A stretch of DNA of 64,000 nt from Streptomyces mobaraensis (GCF_020099395.1 NZ_CP083590.1:682001-746000); one strand, 5' to 3'. Numbered from the stretch's first letter, positions 1 to 8,707 are shown. A program made the numbers and translations. Notes: generated by a model from the sequence alone, not told the origin.

Positions 1-675
1 CCCAAGTCCGTCATCCGCGACATGTACGAACGGGCGATGACCTTCACGGAGTTCACCTCCTACTACGACCTGGCGCGCACCGAGGGGATCGTGCTGCGCT
101 ACCTGGCGAGCGCGTACAAGGCGCTGGACCACACCGTGCCGGACGACCTGAAGTCGGACGACTTCGAGGACCTGATCGCCTGGCTGGGCGAGATGGTGCG
201 GCAGGTGGACTCCAGCCTGCTGGACGAGTGGGAGCAGCTCGCGAACCCGGAGGTGGAGACGGCCGAGGAGGCCCAGGAGCGCGCCGACCAGGTCAAGCCG
301 GTCACGGCCAACGCCCGCGCCTTCCGGGTGCTGGTCCGCAACGCGCTGTTCCGCCGCGTCGAGCTGGCCGCTCTCGACCGGGTCGGCGAACTCGGCGAGA
401 TGGACGCCGAGTCCGGCTGGGACGAGGAGCGCTGGGGCGCCGCGATGGACGCCTACTGGGACGAGTACGAGGAGCTGGGCACCGGCCCCGACGCGCGCGG
501 GCCCAAGCTGCTGCGCATCGAGGAGAAGCCGGAGGACGGCCTTTGGCGCGTCCGCCAGACCTTCGCCGACCCGAACGGCGACCACGACTGGGGCATCTCG
601 GCCGAGGTGGACCTGGCGGCGTCGGACGAGGAGGGCCGCGCGGTGATCCGCGTCATGGACGTGGGCCAGCTCTGA
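1..675 (+). CDS. DEAD/DEAH-box RNA helicase, C-terminal DUF3516 region (5' end outside window)
   Basis: The reading frame is open from base 1 and ends at a TGA at 675, so only the last 224 residues are present and the start lies upstream of the window. The segment looks like the DUF3516 tail that follows the helicase core in large actinobacterial DEAD/DEAH-box helicases: it is acidic, has the conserved stretch beginning TEFTSYYDLARTEG, and a central YKALDHTVP motif. No ATPase motif (Walker A, DEAH, SAT) lies in the visible part, so catalytic competence cannot be judged. The family is thought to act on RNA in the cytoplasm. The assignment rests on the overall look of the tail and is fairly secure; the exact substrate is unknown. 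It ends about 195 bp before the next gene on the same strand. Confidence 0.8.
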   Translation, partial: PKSVIRDMYERAMTFTEFTSYYDLARTEGIVLRYLASAYKALDHTVPDDLKSDDFEDLIAWLGEMVRQVDSSLLDEWEQLANPEVETAEEAQERADQVKPVTANARAFRVLVRNALFRRVELAALDRVGELGEMDAESGWDEERWGAAMDAYWDEYEELGTGPDARGPKLLRIEEKPEDGLWRVRQTFADPNGDHDWGISAEVDLAASDEEGRAVIRVMDVGQL

Positions 676-799
676 CGCCCGCCGTTGCCGCCGCCCGGAC
701 CCTGCCCCGACACGGGCCGGGTCCGGGCGGCGGTGGCACAGGGGAGGAGGGGGCGGGCGGTCGCGCCGCTCGCGATGATCTTCACTCTGCGTACCGTAA

Positions 800-816
800 A
801 GGACAGCCACTGTCCT
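800..816. promoter_or_regulatory. 17-bp perfect palindrome, candidate repressor operator
   Basis: AGGACAG-CCA-CTGTCCT is a perfect inverted repeat 54 bp before the ATG at 870. A possible -10 element TACCGT sits at 792-797, immediately upstream, so a bound protein would cover the likely transcription start. The spacing and symmetry fit a dimeric TetR-, HxlR- or MarR-type repressor. No such regulator gene is adjacent, so the partner would act in trans. Confidence 0.5.
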
Positions 817-869
817 ACATCCTTCCTACCGTGGGAATCACCCAAGGGACAAAACAGGAGGATTCCCCT

Positions 870-1583
870 ATGAAGATCGCTGTTCTCGGTACCGGTGGCG
901 GCGCGCGGGCCCATATCGCCCGGCTCGCCGGGCTCGGGCACGAGGTGCACGTCGGCACGCGCGACCCGGAGGCGACGCTCGCCCGCACCGAGCCCGACAT
1001 GATGGGCGCCCCGCCGTTCGGCACCTGGCTCGCCGACCACCCGGGCGTCGAGCTGCACACCTTCGCCGACGCCGCCGAGCGGGCGCCCGAGCTGGTCGTC
1101 AACGGCATCGACGGCCACAACGCGGTCGCCGCCCTGTCCGCGGCCGAGGAGCAGCTGGCGGGCAAGACGCTCGCCGATTACGCCGTCCCGTTCGTCTACA
1201 ACCCTGACGTCCAACATCCCTGGCCGACGCCGTGGGGCTCGATGCCGAAGCTCGACCCGTGCGACACCGACAGCCTCGCCGAGCGGATCCAGCGCGCCCT
1301 GCCGCGGACGAAGGTCGTCAAGGCGTTCGTCACCCAGGAGCAGGACACCGTCGTCGACCCCAAGGCCGTCGGCGGGGGCGACCACACCATGTTCGTGGCG
1401 GGGGACCACGCCGATGCCAAGGCGACCGTCACCGACCTGCTGAGGGCCTACGGCTGGACCGACGTCCTCGACCTGGGCCCGCTGGTCTCCGCCCGCGGCA
1501 TGGAGATGTACGCCCACATGCACTCCGCCATCGGCTTCGCCCTCGGTTTCGGCACCCCCTTCGGGATCAAGGTCGTCCGCTGA
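870..1583 (+). CDS. NADPH-dependent F420 reductase-like NAD(P)-binding protein
   Basis: A 237-residue protein of the F420-dependent NADP reductase / NAD(P)-binding Rossmann family (PF03807-like). Residues 1-40 form the dinucleotide-binding beta-alpha-beta unit: MKIAVLGTGGGARA, then the second strand HEVHVGTRDP with a position typical for NADP selection. The glycine motif is GTGGGA, slightly different from the common GTGxVG. The ATG at 870 is chosen because a perfect AGGAGG sits at 856-861 with 8 nt spacing; the frame is open far upstream but has no ribosome site there. It is probably a cytoplasmic reductase moving hydride between NADPH and F420 or a small carbonyl substrate. Substrate unknown. 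It has its own promoter region with a palindromic operator, suggesting induction by a ligand. The 3' end overlaps the convergent DUF6397 gene by 17 bp. Confidence 0.75.
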   Translation: MKIAVLGTGGGARAHIARLAGLGHEVHVGTRDPEATLARTEPDMMGAPPFGTWLADHPGVELHTFADAAERAPELVVNGIDGHNAVAALSAAEEQLAGKTLADYAVPFVYNPDVQHPWPTPWGSMPKLDPCDTDSLAERIQRALPRTKVVKAFVTQEQDTVVDPKAVGGGDHTMFVAGDHADAKATVTDLLRAYGWTDVLDLGPLVSARGMEMYAHMHSAIGFALGFGTPFGIKVVR

Positions 1584-2901
1584 TCCGCCCGGACGCGGAC
1601 CGCCTTCGCGCGCCCACGTCCGCGGGACACCGCCGCGCCGGCCGCCCGGCCCTCCGCCGCCGGGAAAGTCCCGGCACCGTGCGTGACCACCCGGCGGAAC
1701 GCTCCCGGCGAGCCGACGCTCCGGGCCGTCCGCCCCGCGCGAGGAGCCGGTCGAGAACCCGCCACACGGAGCGCAGGCCACCGGGGGCGGCCGGCTGAGC
1801 GGGGACACCGGCGCCGAGTACGTCGCGTCCCGCGCGCGGGACACGGGTGCCGCCCGACGGGCGCGGATCCGACGCCGCGCCACCGGCCGCCGGGGCCGCG
1901 GTCGCGGTCGCGGCCGCCTGTTCCCGTTCGCCCGCGCCCGGCCCGCCCGCCGGTGCGGGTGTGGGTGCAGGCAGTGGCACCCGTTCGCCCGGGGCGGCAT
2001 CGGCCGTCCCCCGGCCCACGGACTCCGTGCGCGGGGGCGCATCCGATGACGGCACGAGCAGAAGGGACCCGCCGCCGACGGCCGCAGCCACCCCGTATGC
2101 GGTCTCCCCCGACCTGGCGCTCTCCGGCCCGGGCGGCGCTCCCCACCGCTGGGCCACGGCGGTCAGGGCCGCCACGCGCGCCTGATAGTGCGCGACCTCG
2201 TCGGGCCCGTCGGCGAACACCAGCCCCTCCACCGCCGCGCGTCCGGCGGGCGCCGAGGGCCGTGCCGAGGTCAGCGCCGGGCGGTGGGCGCCGAGCCAGG
2301 CGCGGGCGACCGGGTCGGGGACGGCGGGAACCAGCAGGTCCGGGGAGAGGACGGCCGCGGGGGCCGCCGCCCGCCGCCAGGGGTCTCCGGCCTGGGCCTC
2401 CAGTTGTTCCACCCGCAGGCCGCGCCAGCGCATGCCCCGCCGGTCGCCGCCGTCGTCCGTCGCCGCGCGGAGGTCGGCCGGGAGTCTGCCGGTCAGCAGG
2501 GCCGGCCGGCGTTCGGCGAATTCGGCGACGTCCGACGCCAGGTACCGCCAGACGACCGCCCCGTAGCGGTTGATCCAGAACCGCACCGGGACGAGGAGGC
2601 CACCCCGGGCCAGCCGGGTGAAGCGCGCCGGAGCGATGCCCGCCAGCTCGGCGCCCTCCGCCGTGCCGACCGTCCGCAACCGGGCCCGGAGCGCGTCGGG
2701 GAACCCCTCGGCCGACCGGTGCCGCTCGATGTCCTCCCCGAGCACCCGCCGTGGGCCCTCCGGCCCGGACGCGACCGTCCGCACCTCGCCGAGCTGCACC
2801 GCGAGGTCCAACTCACCGACCTTCAGCCCCAGTTCCCGCGCCGCGCGCCCGAAGGGGACGCCGTTCTCCGCCGCGCTACCGGACGTGCACCGATCCGCCA
2901 T
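1567..2901 (-). CDS. DUF6397-like conserved Streptomyces protein
   Basis: A 444-residue protein that I match to the Streptomyces DUF6397 group, function unknown. The first 170 residues look structured: a helix-turn-helix-like start with FGRAARELGLKVGELDLAVQLG, a region resembling a multiprotein-bridging or DNA-binding fold, then the motif GLLVPVRFWINRYGAVVWRY. Residues from about 290 on are proline/alanine/glycine-rich and probably disordered. The last 60 residues are arginine-rich and may not be the native C-terminus; a late frameshift cannot be excluded because this tail overlaps the 3' end of the convergent reductase gene. The ATG at 2901 has an AGGAGAG ribosome site 8 nt upstream. A role in DNA binding or regulation is only a guess from the N-terminus. 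Confidence 0.65.
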   Translation of the reverse strand: MADRCTSGSAAENGVPFGRAARELGLKVGELDLAVQLGEVRTVASGPEGPRRVLGEDIERHRSAEGFPDALRARLRTVGTAEGAELAGIAPARFTRLARGGLLVPVRFWINRYGAVVWRYLASDVAEFAERRPALLTGRLPADLRAATDDGGDRRGMRWRGLRVEQLEAQAGDPWRRAAAPAAVLSPDLLVPAVPDPVARAWLGAHRPALTSARPSAPAGRAAVEGLVFADGPDEVAHYQARVAALTAVAQRWGAPPGPESARSGETAYGVAAAVGGGSLLLVPSSDAPPRTESVGRGTADAAPGERVPLPAPTPAPAGGPGAGEREQAAATATAAPAAGGAASDPRPSGGTRVPRAGRDVLGAGVPAQPAAPGGLRSVWRVLDRLLARGGRPGASARRERSAGWSRTVPGLSRRRRAGRPARRCPADVGARRRSASGRISGRP

Positions 2902-3010
2902 GACACTCTCCTACTACCAGTCGATTACTCTTGGTGACGACTGTAGAGGAGGGGTCTGACAACACCTCAGGCGTCGCTCCCGTCACGCCGGAAGCGCTCA
3001 CACAGCAGGG

Positions 3011-3128
3011 CGGCTCACCCCGTCACACCGGGCCGGCCCACCTCGTACTCACCGGCCGACCCCGCACTCATCAGGCCCGCCCACCTCGTACCCACCGGGC
3101 CGGCACACCCCCGTACCCACCAGTCCCG
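3011..3128. repeat. imperfect short tandem repeats in an intergenic gap
   Basis: Within the 239-bp gap between the roadblock gene end and the DUF6397 start, blocks such as CCCACCTCGTACyCACC recur about four times at uneven 17-33 nt spacing. No coding potential in either strand beyond spurious frames. It probably arose by slippage. Confidence 0.45.
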
Positions 3129-3140
3129 CGCTCGCTCCCG

Positions 3141-3614
3141 TCACCCGGGCCGACCGTGGCACTCCCCCGGGTCCTGCCGTGGATCGCCCAGGCCAGACCC
3201 TCTGCCCGGCCCCTCGGACCCGCCACCCGCCCCCGCGGCCCGCGCCGCCACCCGGTCGGCCAGCACGGTCATCTCGTAGGCGATGGTCCCGACGTCCGCC
3301 GCACCGCTCCCCAGCACGCACAGGCAGTTCTCGTCCCCGGCGGCCGTCACGAAGAGGACGCCGCCATCGAACTCGATCATGGTCTGGCGCACCCGGCCCG
3401 CCCGGAACTGCCGCCCGGTGCCCTGGGCCAGGCTGTGCAGCCCCGAGGCGACGGCGGCCAGGTGCTCGGCGTCCTCCCTGGTCAGCCCTTCGCTGGCACC
3501 CGTCACCAGGCCGTCGTTGGACAGCACCAGGGCATGCCGTATGCCCTCGGCCCGCCGCGTCAGGTCGTCGAGTATCGCTTCGAATCCCTTGCCGAACCCC
3601 TTGCCGAGCCCCAT
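3141..3614 (-). CDS. roadblock/LC7 domain protein (orphan)
   Basis: A 157-residue cytoplasmic protein. Residues about 8-120 form one roadblock/LC7 domain, recognisable by FEAILDDLTRRAEGIRHALVLSNDGL, the central ASGLHSLAQGTGRQF and the strand TMIEFDGGVLFVTAAGDENCLCVL. The last 35 residues are glycine-rich and likely disordered. In Streptomyces such proteins usually occur in conservons, beside a membrane histidine-kinase-like protein, a DUF742 protein and a small GTPase, where they act as GTPase regulators. None of those partners is next to this copy, so it is an orphan and its GTPase partner is unknown. The ATG at 3614 has a GGGAGG ribosome site. Family identity is confident; function is inferred. 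Confidence 0.8.
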   Translation of the reverse strand: MGLGKGFGKGFEAILDDLTRRAEGIRHALVLSNDGLVTGASEGLTREDAEHLAAVASGLHSLAQGTGRQFRAGRVRQTMIEFDGGVLFVTAAGDENCLCVLGSGAADVGTIAYEMTVLADRVAARAAGAGGGSEGPGRGSGLGDPRQDPGECHGRPG

Positions 3615-3744
3615 GCGCCGCCTCCCGCTCCGCGTTCCCCGGCAGTGTCGTGCAAGCCTCGCTCACCCGTCGGCGGTCGGCAAGCACGCGATCCCGGGCG
3701 GATTCCGGCGGCCGGAGGCCGCGTACGCGCGGCCGGGGCGGCGG

Positions 3745-4564
3745 TCAGCGGTCCTCCGCGAGCACCGCCGGCCGACCGGCGGTCTCCCCGCGTCCGGCCT
3801 GCGGAACCCCGGCGACCGCCGCCGCGAAGGCGTCCGGGTTGTCGAACATCATCACGTGGCCGGCGCCCGGAACGGTCCGCACCACCACACCGCACTCCTC
3901 CAGCCCCTCCCGCCCCGCGAGTTCACCGCTCAACTCGCCCTGCAGATAGACCCGCGGGATCCGCAGACCGGTCAGCATCGCCCGCATCGTCGGCCGCGTG
4001 CCGCGGACCAGCCAAGTGGCGCTGCGGTGCAGCGCCGTCGGGTCGGCCAGGCGCATCGTGGCCGCCCACGCGCTTCCCACCCGGTCCAGCGTCTCCTCGA
4101 AACCGCCGCCCCGCACGAACGTTTCCTCGGTGTAGCGCGCGATGCCGCTGCTGCCCGCGGTCGCGGGCGGGTCCGGGTCGAGGTTGGCCTCGGCGAGGAC
4201 GAGGCGCGAGACCAGGCCGGGCCGGCGGTGGGCGAGGGCGACGGCGACCGCTCCGCCCATGCTGTGCGCGACGAGTTCGGCACCGCCGGCTCCCGCCGCG
4301 TCCAGGACGGCACCGAGCGCGTCGGCGTGCTCCTCCAGGGTGTAGCCGAAGTCGGCGGGCCGGTCGCTCGTCCCATGGCCGGGCAGGTCGACGAAGAGGG
4401 AGCGCCGGCCGACGAGGGCCGGGTGCGCGGCGATGTGGGCGTGGTACGCGGCGGAGGCGGCGCCGAGCCCGTGGACGTACACCAGCGGCGCGCCGTCCCC
4501 CCCGCGCCTCGGTCCACCGGATCCGCGCCCCGCCGGAGGTGAACTCCGTCTCCCGCATCGCCAT
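3745..4564 (-). pseudogene. alpha/beta hydrolase, frameshifted near the N-terminus
   Basis: An alpha/beta-hydrolase of about 273 residues split by a +1 shift. The natural start is ATG 4564 (or 4558) after an AAGGGGAGA ribosome site; it encodes about 22 residues beginning MAMRETEFTSGG, then reaches a seven-C run on the + strand at 4497-4503. With six bases the frame would continue as EARGDGAPLVYVHGLG; with seven it leaves the fold. Downstream the domain is intact: oxyanion motif HGLGAAS, nucleophile elbow VAHSMGGA, a late Asp and the catalytic His in GAGHVMMF. A GTG at 4482 could still give a 245-residue protein lacking the first strand, but it has no ribosome site. Either an assembly error or a real lesion. 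Natural substrate unknown. Confidence 0.75.
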
Positions 4565-4748
4565 GCCCGTCCGTCTCCCCTTGTCGTCGTCCCGTGGCCA
4601 CCGTCCGGTGGTGACGACCGAGAGGATAGATCGATTCGACATATCCCGCATCCGTCTTATGCGCTGACGGACGGACGCGTGGGCGACGGCGAACGCTCGC
4701 TCGGCGCACCGGCCGACCCTCCTCCCCTGCCCACGGGTTCAACACCCC

Positions 4749-5102
4749 GTGAACCGGGCACACTTGCACAACCGCAGGAAGAGCCGCTCATGGGGGCAGG
4801 TGATCCGCGTGCTCGAAAGGTTTCGCAGGCACTTACGGCCGGCAGGACAGGATGGGGGCGCGCCCCCGCCGCGCCCGCCGGAGCGGCAGCACAACCTGTT
4901 CGAGGCCGCGGCCGTCTACGTCGCGGCCTGCGCCGAGAACGATCCCGACCGGAGCGCCGAGGCCGCACGCTGGGTCTCCCCCGAGGCGCTCAGCTTCGGG
5001 GTGAACGAGCTCGCCTGCCGCGCCCTCGTCGCGCTCGCGCGGGAGCGCGGCACGTCGCCGCAGCACGTGGCGCGGAGCCTGCTCGGCCTCCCGGCCGCCT
5101 GA
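4749..5102 (+). CDS. conserved hypothetical protein
   Basis: A small basic-to-acidic protein of up to 117 residues that I do not recognise functionally. The first 40 residues are arginine- and proline-rich. Residues about 48-115 look like a compact helical domain: FEAAAVYVAACAENDPDRSAEAARWVSPEAL, then FGVNELACRALVALARERG, ending in HVARSLLGLP. There is no signal peptide or membrane segment. The start is uncertain: GTG 4749 opens the frame, but GTG 4800 or GTG 4809 would leave out the low-complexity head and are equally plausible, and none has a strong ribosome site. It stands alone, followed by a repeat-bearing intergenic region. Confidence 0.55.
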   Translation: MNRAHLHNRRKSRSWGQVIRVLERFRRHLRPAGQDGGAPPPRPPERQHNLFEAAAVYVAACAENDPDRSAEAARWVSPEALSFGVNELACRALVALARERGTSPQHVARSLLGLPAA

Positions 5103-5203
5103 CCGCCCGAGCACCTGAGCACCTGACCGCCGCCGCCCGAGACCCGACGGACTCCGAACGGGACGGACCGCTTCCGACGGTCGACGGCGGTCTTCAGCGC
5201 CCC

Positions 5204-5261
5204 AGGCTCGACGACCCCGGCTCGACAGCCCCAACTCGGCACCCCCAGGCTCGACGGCCCC
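5204..5261. repeat. four imperfect 14-15 nt tandem repeats
   Basis: Units of the form (A)GGCTCGACgaCCCC repeat four times in the 318-bp gap between the hypothetical gene and the phosphoesterase. The rest of the gap holds a candidate PHO box (5302-5319) and the phosphoesterase ribosome site; nothing coding is seen. Confidence 0.55.
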
Positions 5262-5301
5262 GATGGACCGGGTACACCCGTCCACCCCCACCCCGGCGAC
5301 C

Positions 5302-5319
5302 GTTCCCCGGAGCGTCACC
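5302..5319 (+). promoter_or_regulatory. candidate PHO box (PhoP site)
   Basis: Two direct-repeat units start exactly 11 nt apart: GTTCCCC at 5302 and CGTCACC at 5313. The Streptomyces PhoP consensus unit is 11 nt with core GTTCACC, so each unit has one or two deviations. The site is about 100 bp before the secreted phosphoesterase start. Two imperfect units are near the lower limit for a real site. Confidence 0.35.
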
Positions 5320-5420
5320 GGGAAGACGTGTACATGCCACGGACCGGCCCTACGCTGCCGACGCACCCCGCTTCCCGCGTCACCACGCAGCGCTCCCCCA
5401 CCCCCACACCGGAGGCCCCC

Positions 5421-6302
5421 GTGCCCCTCTCCCCACGCCCCCGCAGACGTCACCTCGGCGCCCTCGCCGCCGCCCTCGGGCTGGCCGCCGGCTCGCTCGG
5501 CCTCTGGTCGGCCACCTCCTCCGCGTCCCCCACGGCGGCGGTCCCCACGCCGGACCACGTCGTGGTCGTGGTGTTCGAGAACCACGCGTACGACCAGGTC
5601 ATCGGCTCCTCCTCCGCCCCCTACATCAGCTCCCTGGCGGCGGGCGGCGCCAACCTCACCGCCTCCTACGCCGAGACCCACCCCAGCCAGCCCAACTACT
5701 ACGCCCTCTTCTCCGGCGACACCCAGGGCGTCACCGACGACAGCTGTGTGGACGTCGGCTTCAGCGACGCGCCCAACCTGGCCGCCGAACTGTCCGACAA
5801 GGGCAGAACCTGGGCCAGTTACAACGAGTCGCTGCCCGCCGAGGGCTCCACCACCTGTTCGAGCGGCCGGTACCGGCAGAAGCACAACCCGTGGTTCGGC
5901 TTCGGCAACGTGCCCACCAGCACCGCGCACACCTTCGGCGCCTTCCCGAAGGACTACACCGAGCTGCCGACGGTGTCCTTCGTGGTCCCGAACATGTGCA
6001 GCGACATGCACGACTGCTCGGTGTCCACCGGTGACACCTGGCTCAAGAACAACCTCAAGGGCTACGCGGACTGGGCGAAGACCCACAACAGCCTGCTGCT
6101 GGTGACCTTCGACGAGGACAACCGGCTGAGCGGCAACCGGATCCCGACCGTCCTCTACGGCCAGCCGGTCAAGGCCGGTGCCACCTCCGCGACCACGTAC
6201 AACCACTACGACGTGCTGCGCACGATCGAGGACATGTACGGGACCGCGCACGCCGGCAACGCGGCGCGCGGCAAGGACATCACCGGCGTCTGGAACAGCT
6301 GA
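5421..6302 (+). CDS. secreted phosphoesterase (acid phosphatase / phospholipase C superfamily)
   Basis: A 293-residue exported enzyme of the alkaline-phosphatase-like phosphoesterase family (PF04185). The GTG at 5421 is preferred because GGAGG lies at 5411-5415; longer starts have none. Residues 1-42 form a signal peptide with basic start RPRRRH, hydrophobic core LGALAAALGLAAGSLGLW, and cleavage near ATSSASP. The mature part begins with the family motif DHVVVVVFENHAYDQVIG, where Glu and Asn are metal and phosphate ligands, continues with ETHPSQPNYYALFSG, and ends with the second metal site VTFDEDN and NHYDVLRTIEDMYG. It likely releases phosphate from organic esters outside the cell. Two bases separate it from the MFS gene, so the three genes 5421-8637 probably form one transcript. 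Confidence 0.85.
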   Translation: MPLSPRPRRRHLGALAAALGLAAGSLGLWSATSSASPTAAVPTPDHVVVVVFENHAYDQVIGSSSAPYISSLAAGGANLTASYAETHPSQPNYYALFSGDTQGVTDDSCVDVGFSDAPNLAAELSDKGRTWASYNESLPAEGSTTCSSGRYRQKHNPWFGFGNVPTSTAHTFGAFPKDYTELPTVSFVVPNMCSDMHDCSVSTGDTWLKNNLKGYADWAKTHNSLLLVTFDEDNRLSGNRIPTVLYGQPVKAGATSATTYNHYDVLRTIEDMYGTAHAGNAARGKDITGVWNS

Positions 6303-6304
6303 CC

Positions 6305-7612
6305 GTGTACCTCGCGGACAGCCGTACGTCCCCGGCGGGCACCGCGTCCGCCGACCCGCCCGAACGCCCAGATCGGGGACGGCGGTACGCCGCCGTCCCC
6401 GGCACGGTGCTCGTCCTGGGGACCGTCAGCATGATCACCGACGTCTCCTCGGAGATGGTCACCGCCGTCCTGCCGCTCTACCTCGTGGCCGGACTGGGGC
6501 TCTCCCCGCTCGGGTTCGGCCTCCTGGACGGCGTCTACAACGGGGTCAGCGCCCTCGTCCGGCTCCTCGGCGGCGGGCTCGCCGACCGGGGCGCGGGGCC
6601 CAAGGCCGTGGCCGCCGCCGGCTACGGTCTGTCGGCGCTCTGCAAGCCCCTGCTGCTCGCGGCGCACACCGTGCCGCTGATCGGGGCGGTCCTCGCCGCC
6701 GACCGTACGGGCAAGGGGCTGCGCACGGCGCCGCGCGACGCCATGATCTCGCTGGCCTGCGAACCGGCCGAGCGGGGACGGGCGTTCGGGGCCCACCGGG
6801 CGATGGACACGGCCGGCGCGCTGCTCGGACCGGTGGCGGCGTTCCTCATCCTCCGGGTCGCGGCCGGTGGTTACGACGCGGTGTTCACCGTGAGCGGGTG
6901 CGCGGCGGCGCTCGGGGTGCTCGTCCTGCTGCTGTTCGTCCCCGGGCGCTCCGGTACGCCGGAGCGGGCGTCCGGTCGTACGGCGCGGAGGGCGCATCGC
7001 ACGCCGGTTCGTGCGCTGCTACAACGGTCCGCGGTCCGCCGACTGGCGGTCTGCGCGGCGCTGTTGGGGCTGACGACGGTCAGCGACTCGTTCCTCTACC
7101 TGACACTGCAACGCCGTCTGGACCTGTCGGAGTCCTGGTTCCCGCTGCTGCCGCTGGGCACGGCGGCGGCCTTCCTGCTGCTGGCGGTGCCGGTGGGCAT
7201 CCTGGCGGACCGGTTCGGCCGTCGGCTGTGCTTCGTCTGCGGCCATCTGGCGCTGCTGGGGGCGTATGTGCTGCTCGTCGCGCCGTTCGGGGACTCCCCC
7301 GCGCTCGCCGGCGCGGTGCTCGTGCTGCACGGCTCCTTCTACGCGGCCACGGACGGCGTCCTCGCGGCGGCGACGGCCGACGCCGTGCCCGAGGCGGTGC
7401 GCGGCAGCGGTCTGGCCGTGGTGCAGACCGGTCAGGCGGGGGCCCGGTTCGTCTGCTCGATCGCGTTCGGCGCGGCATGGACCGCCTGGGGCGACCGTAC
7501 GGCGCTGGGCCTGGCGGCCGTCGGGCTGGCCGTCTCGGCGCTGGCGAGCGCCCGCCTGCTGCGGCCCGGCACGCCGGGCGGCCACGATCGCACGGGGGAG
7601 GGCGTCCGTTGA
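6305..7612 (+). CDS. MFS transporter
   Basis: A 435-residue integral membrane protein of the major facilitator superfamily. About eleven to twelve hydrophobic segments can be followed, beginning at VLVLGTVSMITDVSSEM. The loop-2/3 signature is present as GGGLADRGAGPK, and a second copy appears in the C-terminal half as GILADRFGRRLC. The conserved ADRTGKGLRTAPRDAM stretch after the fourth helix is typical of a subgroup that includes YfkF-like and fosmidomycin-resistance-like carriers. Start GTG 6305 follows the phosphoesterase stop by two bases. Substrate cannot be told; coupling to a secreted phosphatase suggests uptake or efflux of a phosphorylated or dephosphorylated small molecule, which is inference only. 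Its stop overlaps the next start. Confidence 0.8.
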   Translation: MYLADSRTSPAGTASADPPERPDRGRRYAAVPGTVLVLGTVSMITDVSSEMVTAVLPLYLVAGLGLSPLGFGLLDGVYNGVSALVRLLGGGLADRGAGPKAVAAAGYGLSALCKPLLLAAHTVPLIGAVLAADRTGKGLRTAPRDAMISLACEPAERGRAFGAHRAMDTAGALLGPVAAFLILRVAAGGYDAVFTVSGCAAALGVLVLLLFVPGRSGTPERASGRTARRAHRTPVRALLQRSAVRRLAVCAALLGLTTVSDSFLYLTLQRRLDLSESWFPLLPLGTAAAFLLLAVPVGILADRFGRRLCFVCGHLALLGAYVLLVAPFGDSPALAGAVLVLHGSFYAATDGVLAAATADAVPEAVRGSGLAVVQTGQAGARFVCSIAFGAAWTAWGDRTALGLAAVGLAVSALASARLLRPGTPGGHDRTGEGVR

Positions 7613-8637
7613 GGCGCGCACACCGGATCATCGTGCTGCTCGTCGCGGTCCTCGTCCTGGGCGGTGTGGCCCTCGCGGCGACCCTGCACGCGGCGGACCG
7701 CGCGGCGGAGAAGGACCGTGTCCAGGCCGGCGGTCCCGAGGTGCGCTCCGGTGACGTGGTCCTCGGGACGCCGGGCCGCGCGGTGTTCCGCAACATGGCG
7801 TGGGGGCCGCACCGGGACGAGCTCACCTCGGTGGCCGAGGCGGACCCGTCCGGTCCGCGCACCGCCTCAGGCGTGCGGTGCCTGCGGTTCCACTCCGACG
7901 CGGGCACCGGCGTCTGCCTCCAGGCGGTGCGCGGGGCACTCCGGGACGGCTACCGCGCCGTCGTGCTGGACGCGCGCCTGCGGGAGGTCCGGCGGTACGC
8001 CCTGGCGGGCATCCCCAGCCGGGCCCGGGTGGCGCCCGGCGGGCGGGTCGTGGCGTGGACGGTCTTCGTCAGCGGCGACTCGTACGCCGGCAGTTCCTTC
8101 TCGACCCGTACGTCGATCCTGGACCTCCGGTCGGGAAGCCTGGACCGCAGCCTGGAGACGTACCGCTTCCTCCTGGACGGCAGGGAGCACCGGGCGGCCG
8201 ACCTCAACGTCTGGGGCGTCACCTTCGCCGACGACGACCACTTCTACGCCACGGTCGCCACCGGCGGCCGGACCCATCTCGTCCGCGGCGACCGCGCGGC
8301 GAAGACCCTGCGCTCCCTGCACACCAACGTGGAGTGCCCGTCACTCTCCCCCGACGGCACCCGCGTCGCCTACAAGAAGCGCGTCGCGGGTGCGTCGCCG
8401 GACGCGCCCTGGCGGCTCTACGTACTCGATCTGCGCACCTTGCGGGAGACCGCGACGGCAGAACGGCGGAACATCGACGATCAGGCCGTCTGGCGGGACG
8501 GGCACACCCTCGTGTACTCACTGCCCGGCGACTATGGCTCCGACCTGTGGACGGTGCCGGCCGACGGGTCCGGACGGCCGCGGACGCTGATGGAGGCGGC
8601 CCTGGCTCCGGTGTTCACGCCGGCGCCGCGGAAATGA
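7609..8637 (+). CDS. membrane-anchored TolB-like beta-propeller protein
   Basis: A 342-residue protein starting at TTG 7609, which overlaps the MFS stop as TTGA; a strong GGGGAGG at 7595-7601 supports this start. One transmembrane segment lies at residues 6-28 (HRIIVLLVAVLVLGGVALAA), and the rest is predicted extracytoplasmic. Several TolB/PD40-type repeats are visible, such as VAPGGRVVAWTVFVSG and CPSLSPDGTRVAYKKR, ending in LWTVPADGSGRPRTLM. Such propellers bind partners rather than catalyse. Translational coupling to the transporter and phosphoesterase suggests a common envelope task. Exact role unknown. Confidence 0.7.
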   Translation: MRRAHRIIVLLVAVLVLGGVALAATLHAADRAAEKDRVQAGGPEVRSGDVVLGTPGRAVFRNMAWGPHRDELTSVAEADPSGPRTASGVRCLRFHSDAGTGVCLQAVRGALRDGYRAVVLDARLREVRRYALAGIPSRARVAPGGRVVAWTVFVSGDSYAGSSFSTRTSILDLRSGSLDRSLETYRFLLDGREHRAADLNVWGVTFADDDHFYATVATGGRTHLVRGDRAAKTLRSLHTNVECPSLSPDGTRVAYKKRVAGASPDAPWRLYVLDLRTLRETATAERRNIDDQAVWRDGHTLVYSLPGDYGSDLWTVPADGSGRPRTLMEAALAPVFTPAPRK

Positions 8638-8707
8638 CGCCGGAGTGACGCGGGCGTGGGCGCGGGCGTGGGAGAGAGCGTTCCTCTTCGGCCCCCCCGG
8701 GCAACGC

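Noticed and set aside
3141..3614. Conservon (cvn) operon
   Set aside because: Only the roadblock component is present; no kinase-like, DUF742 or GTPase gene adjacent.
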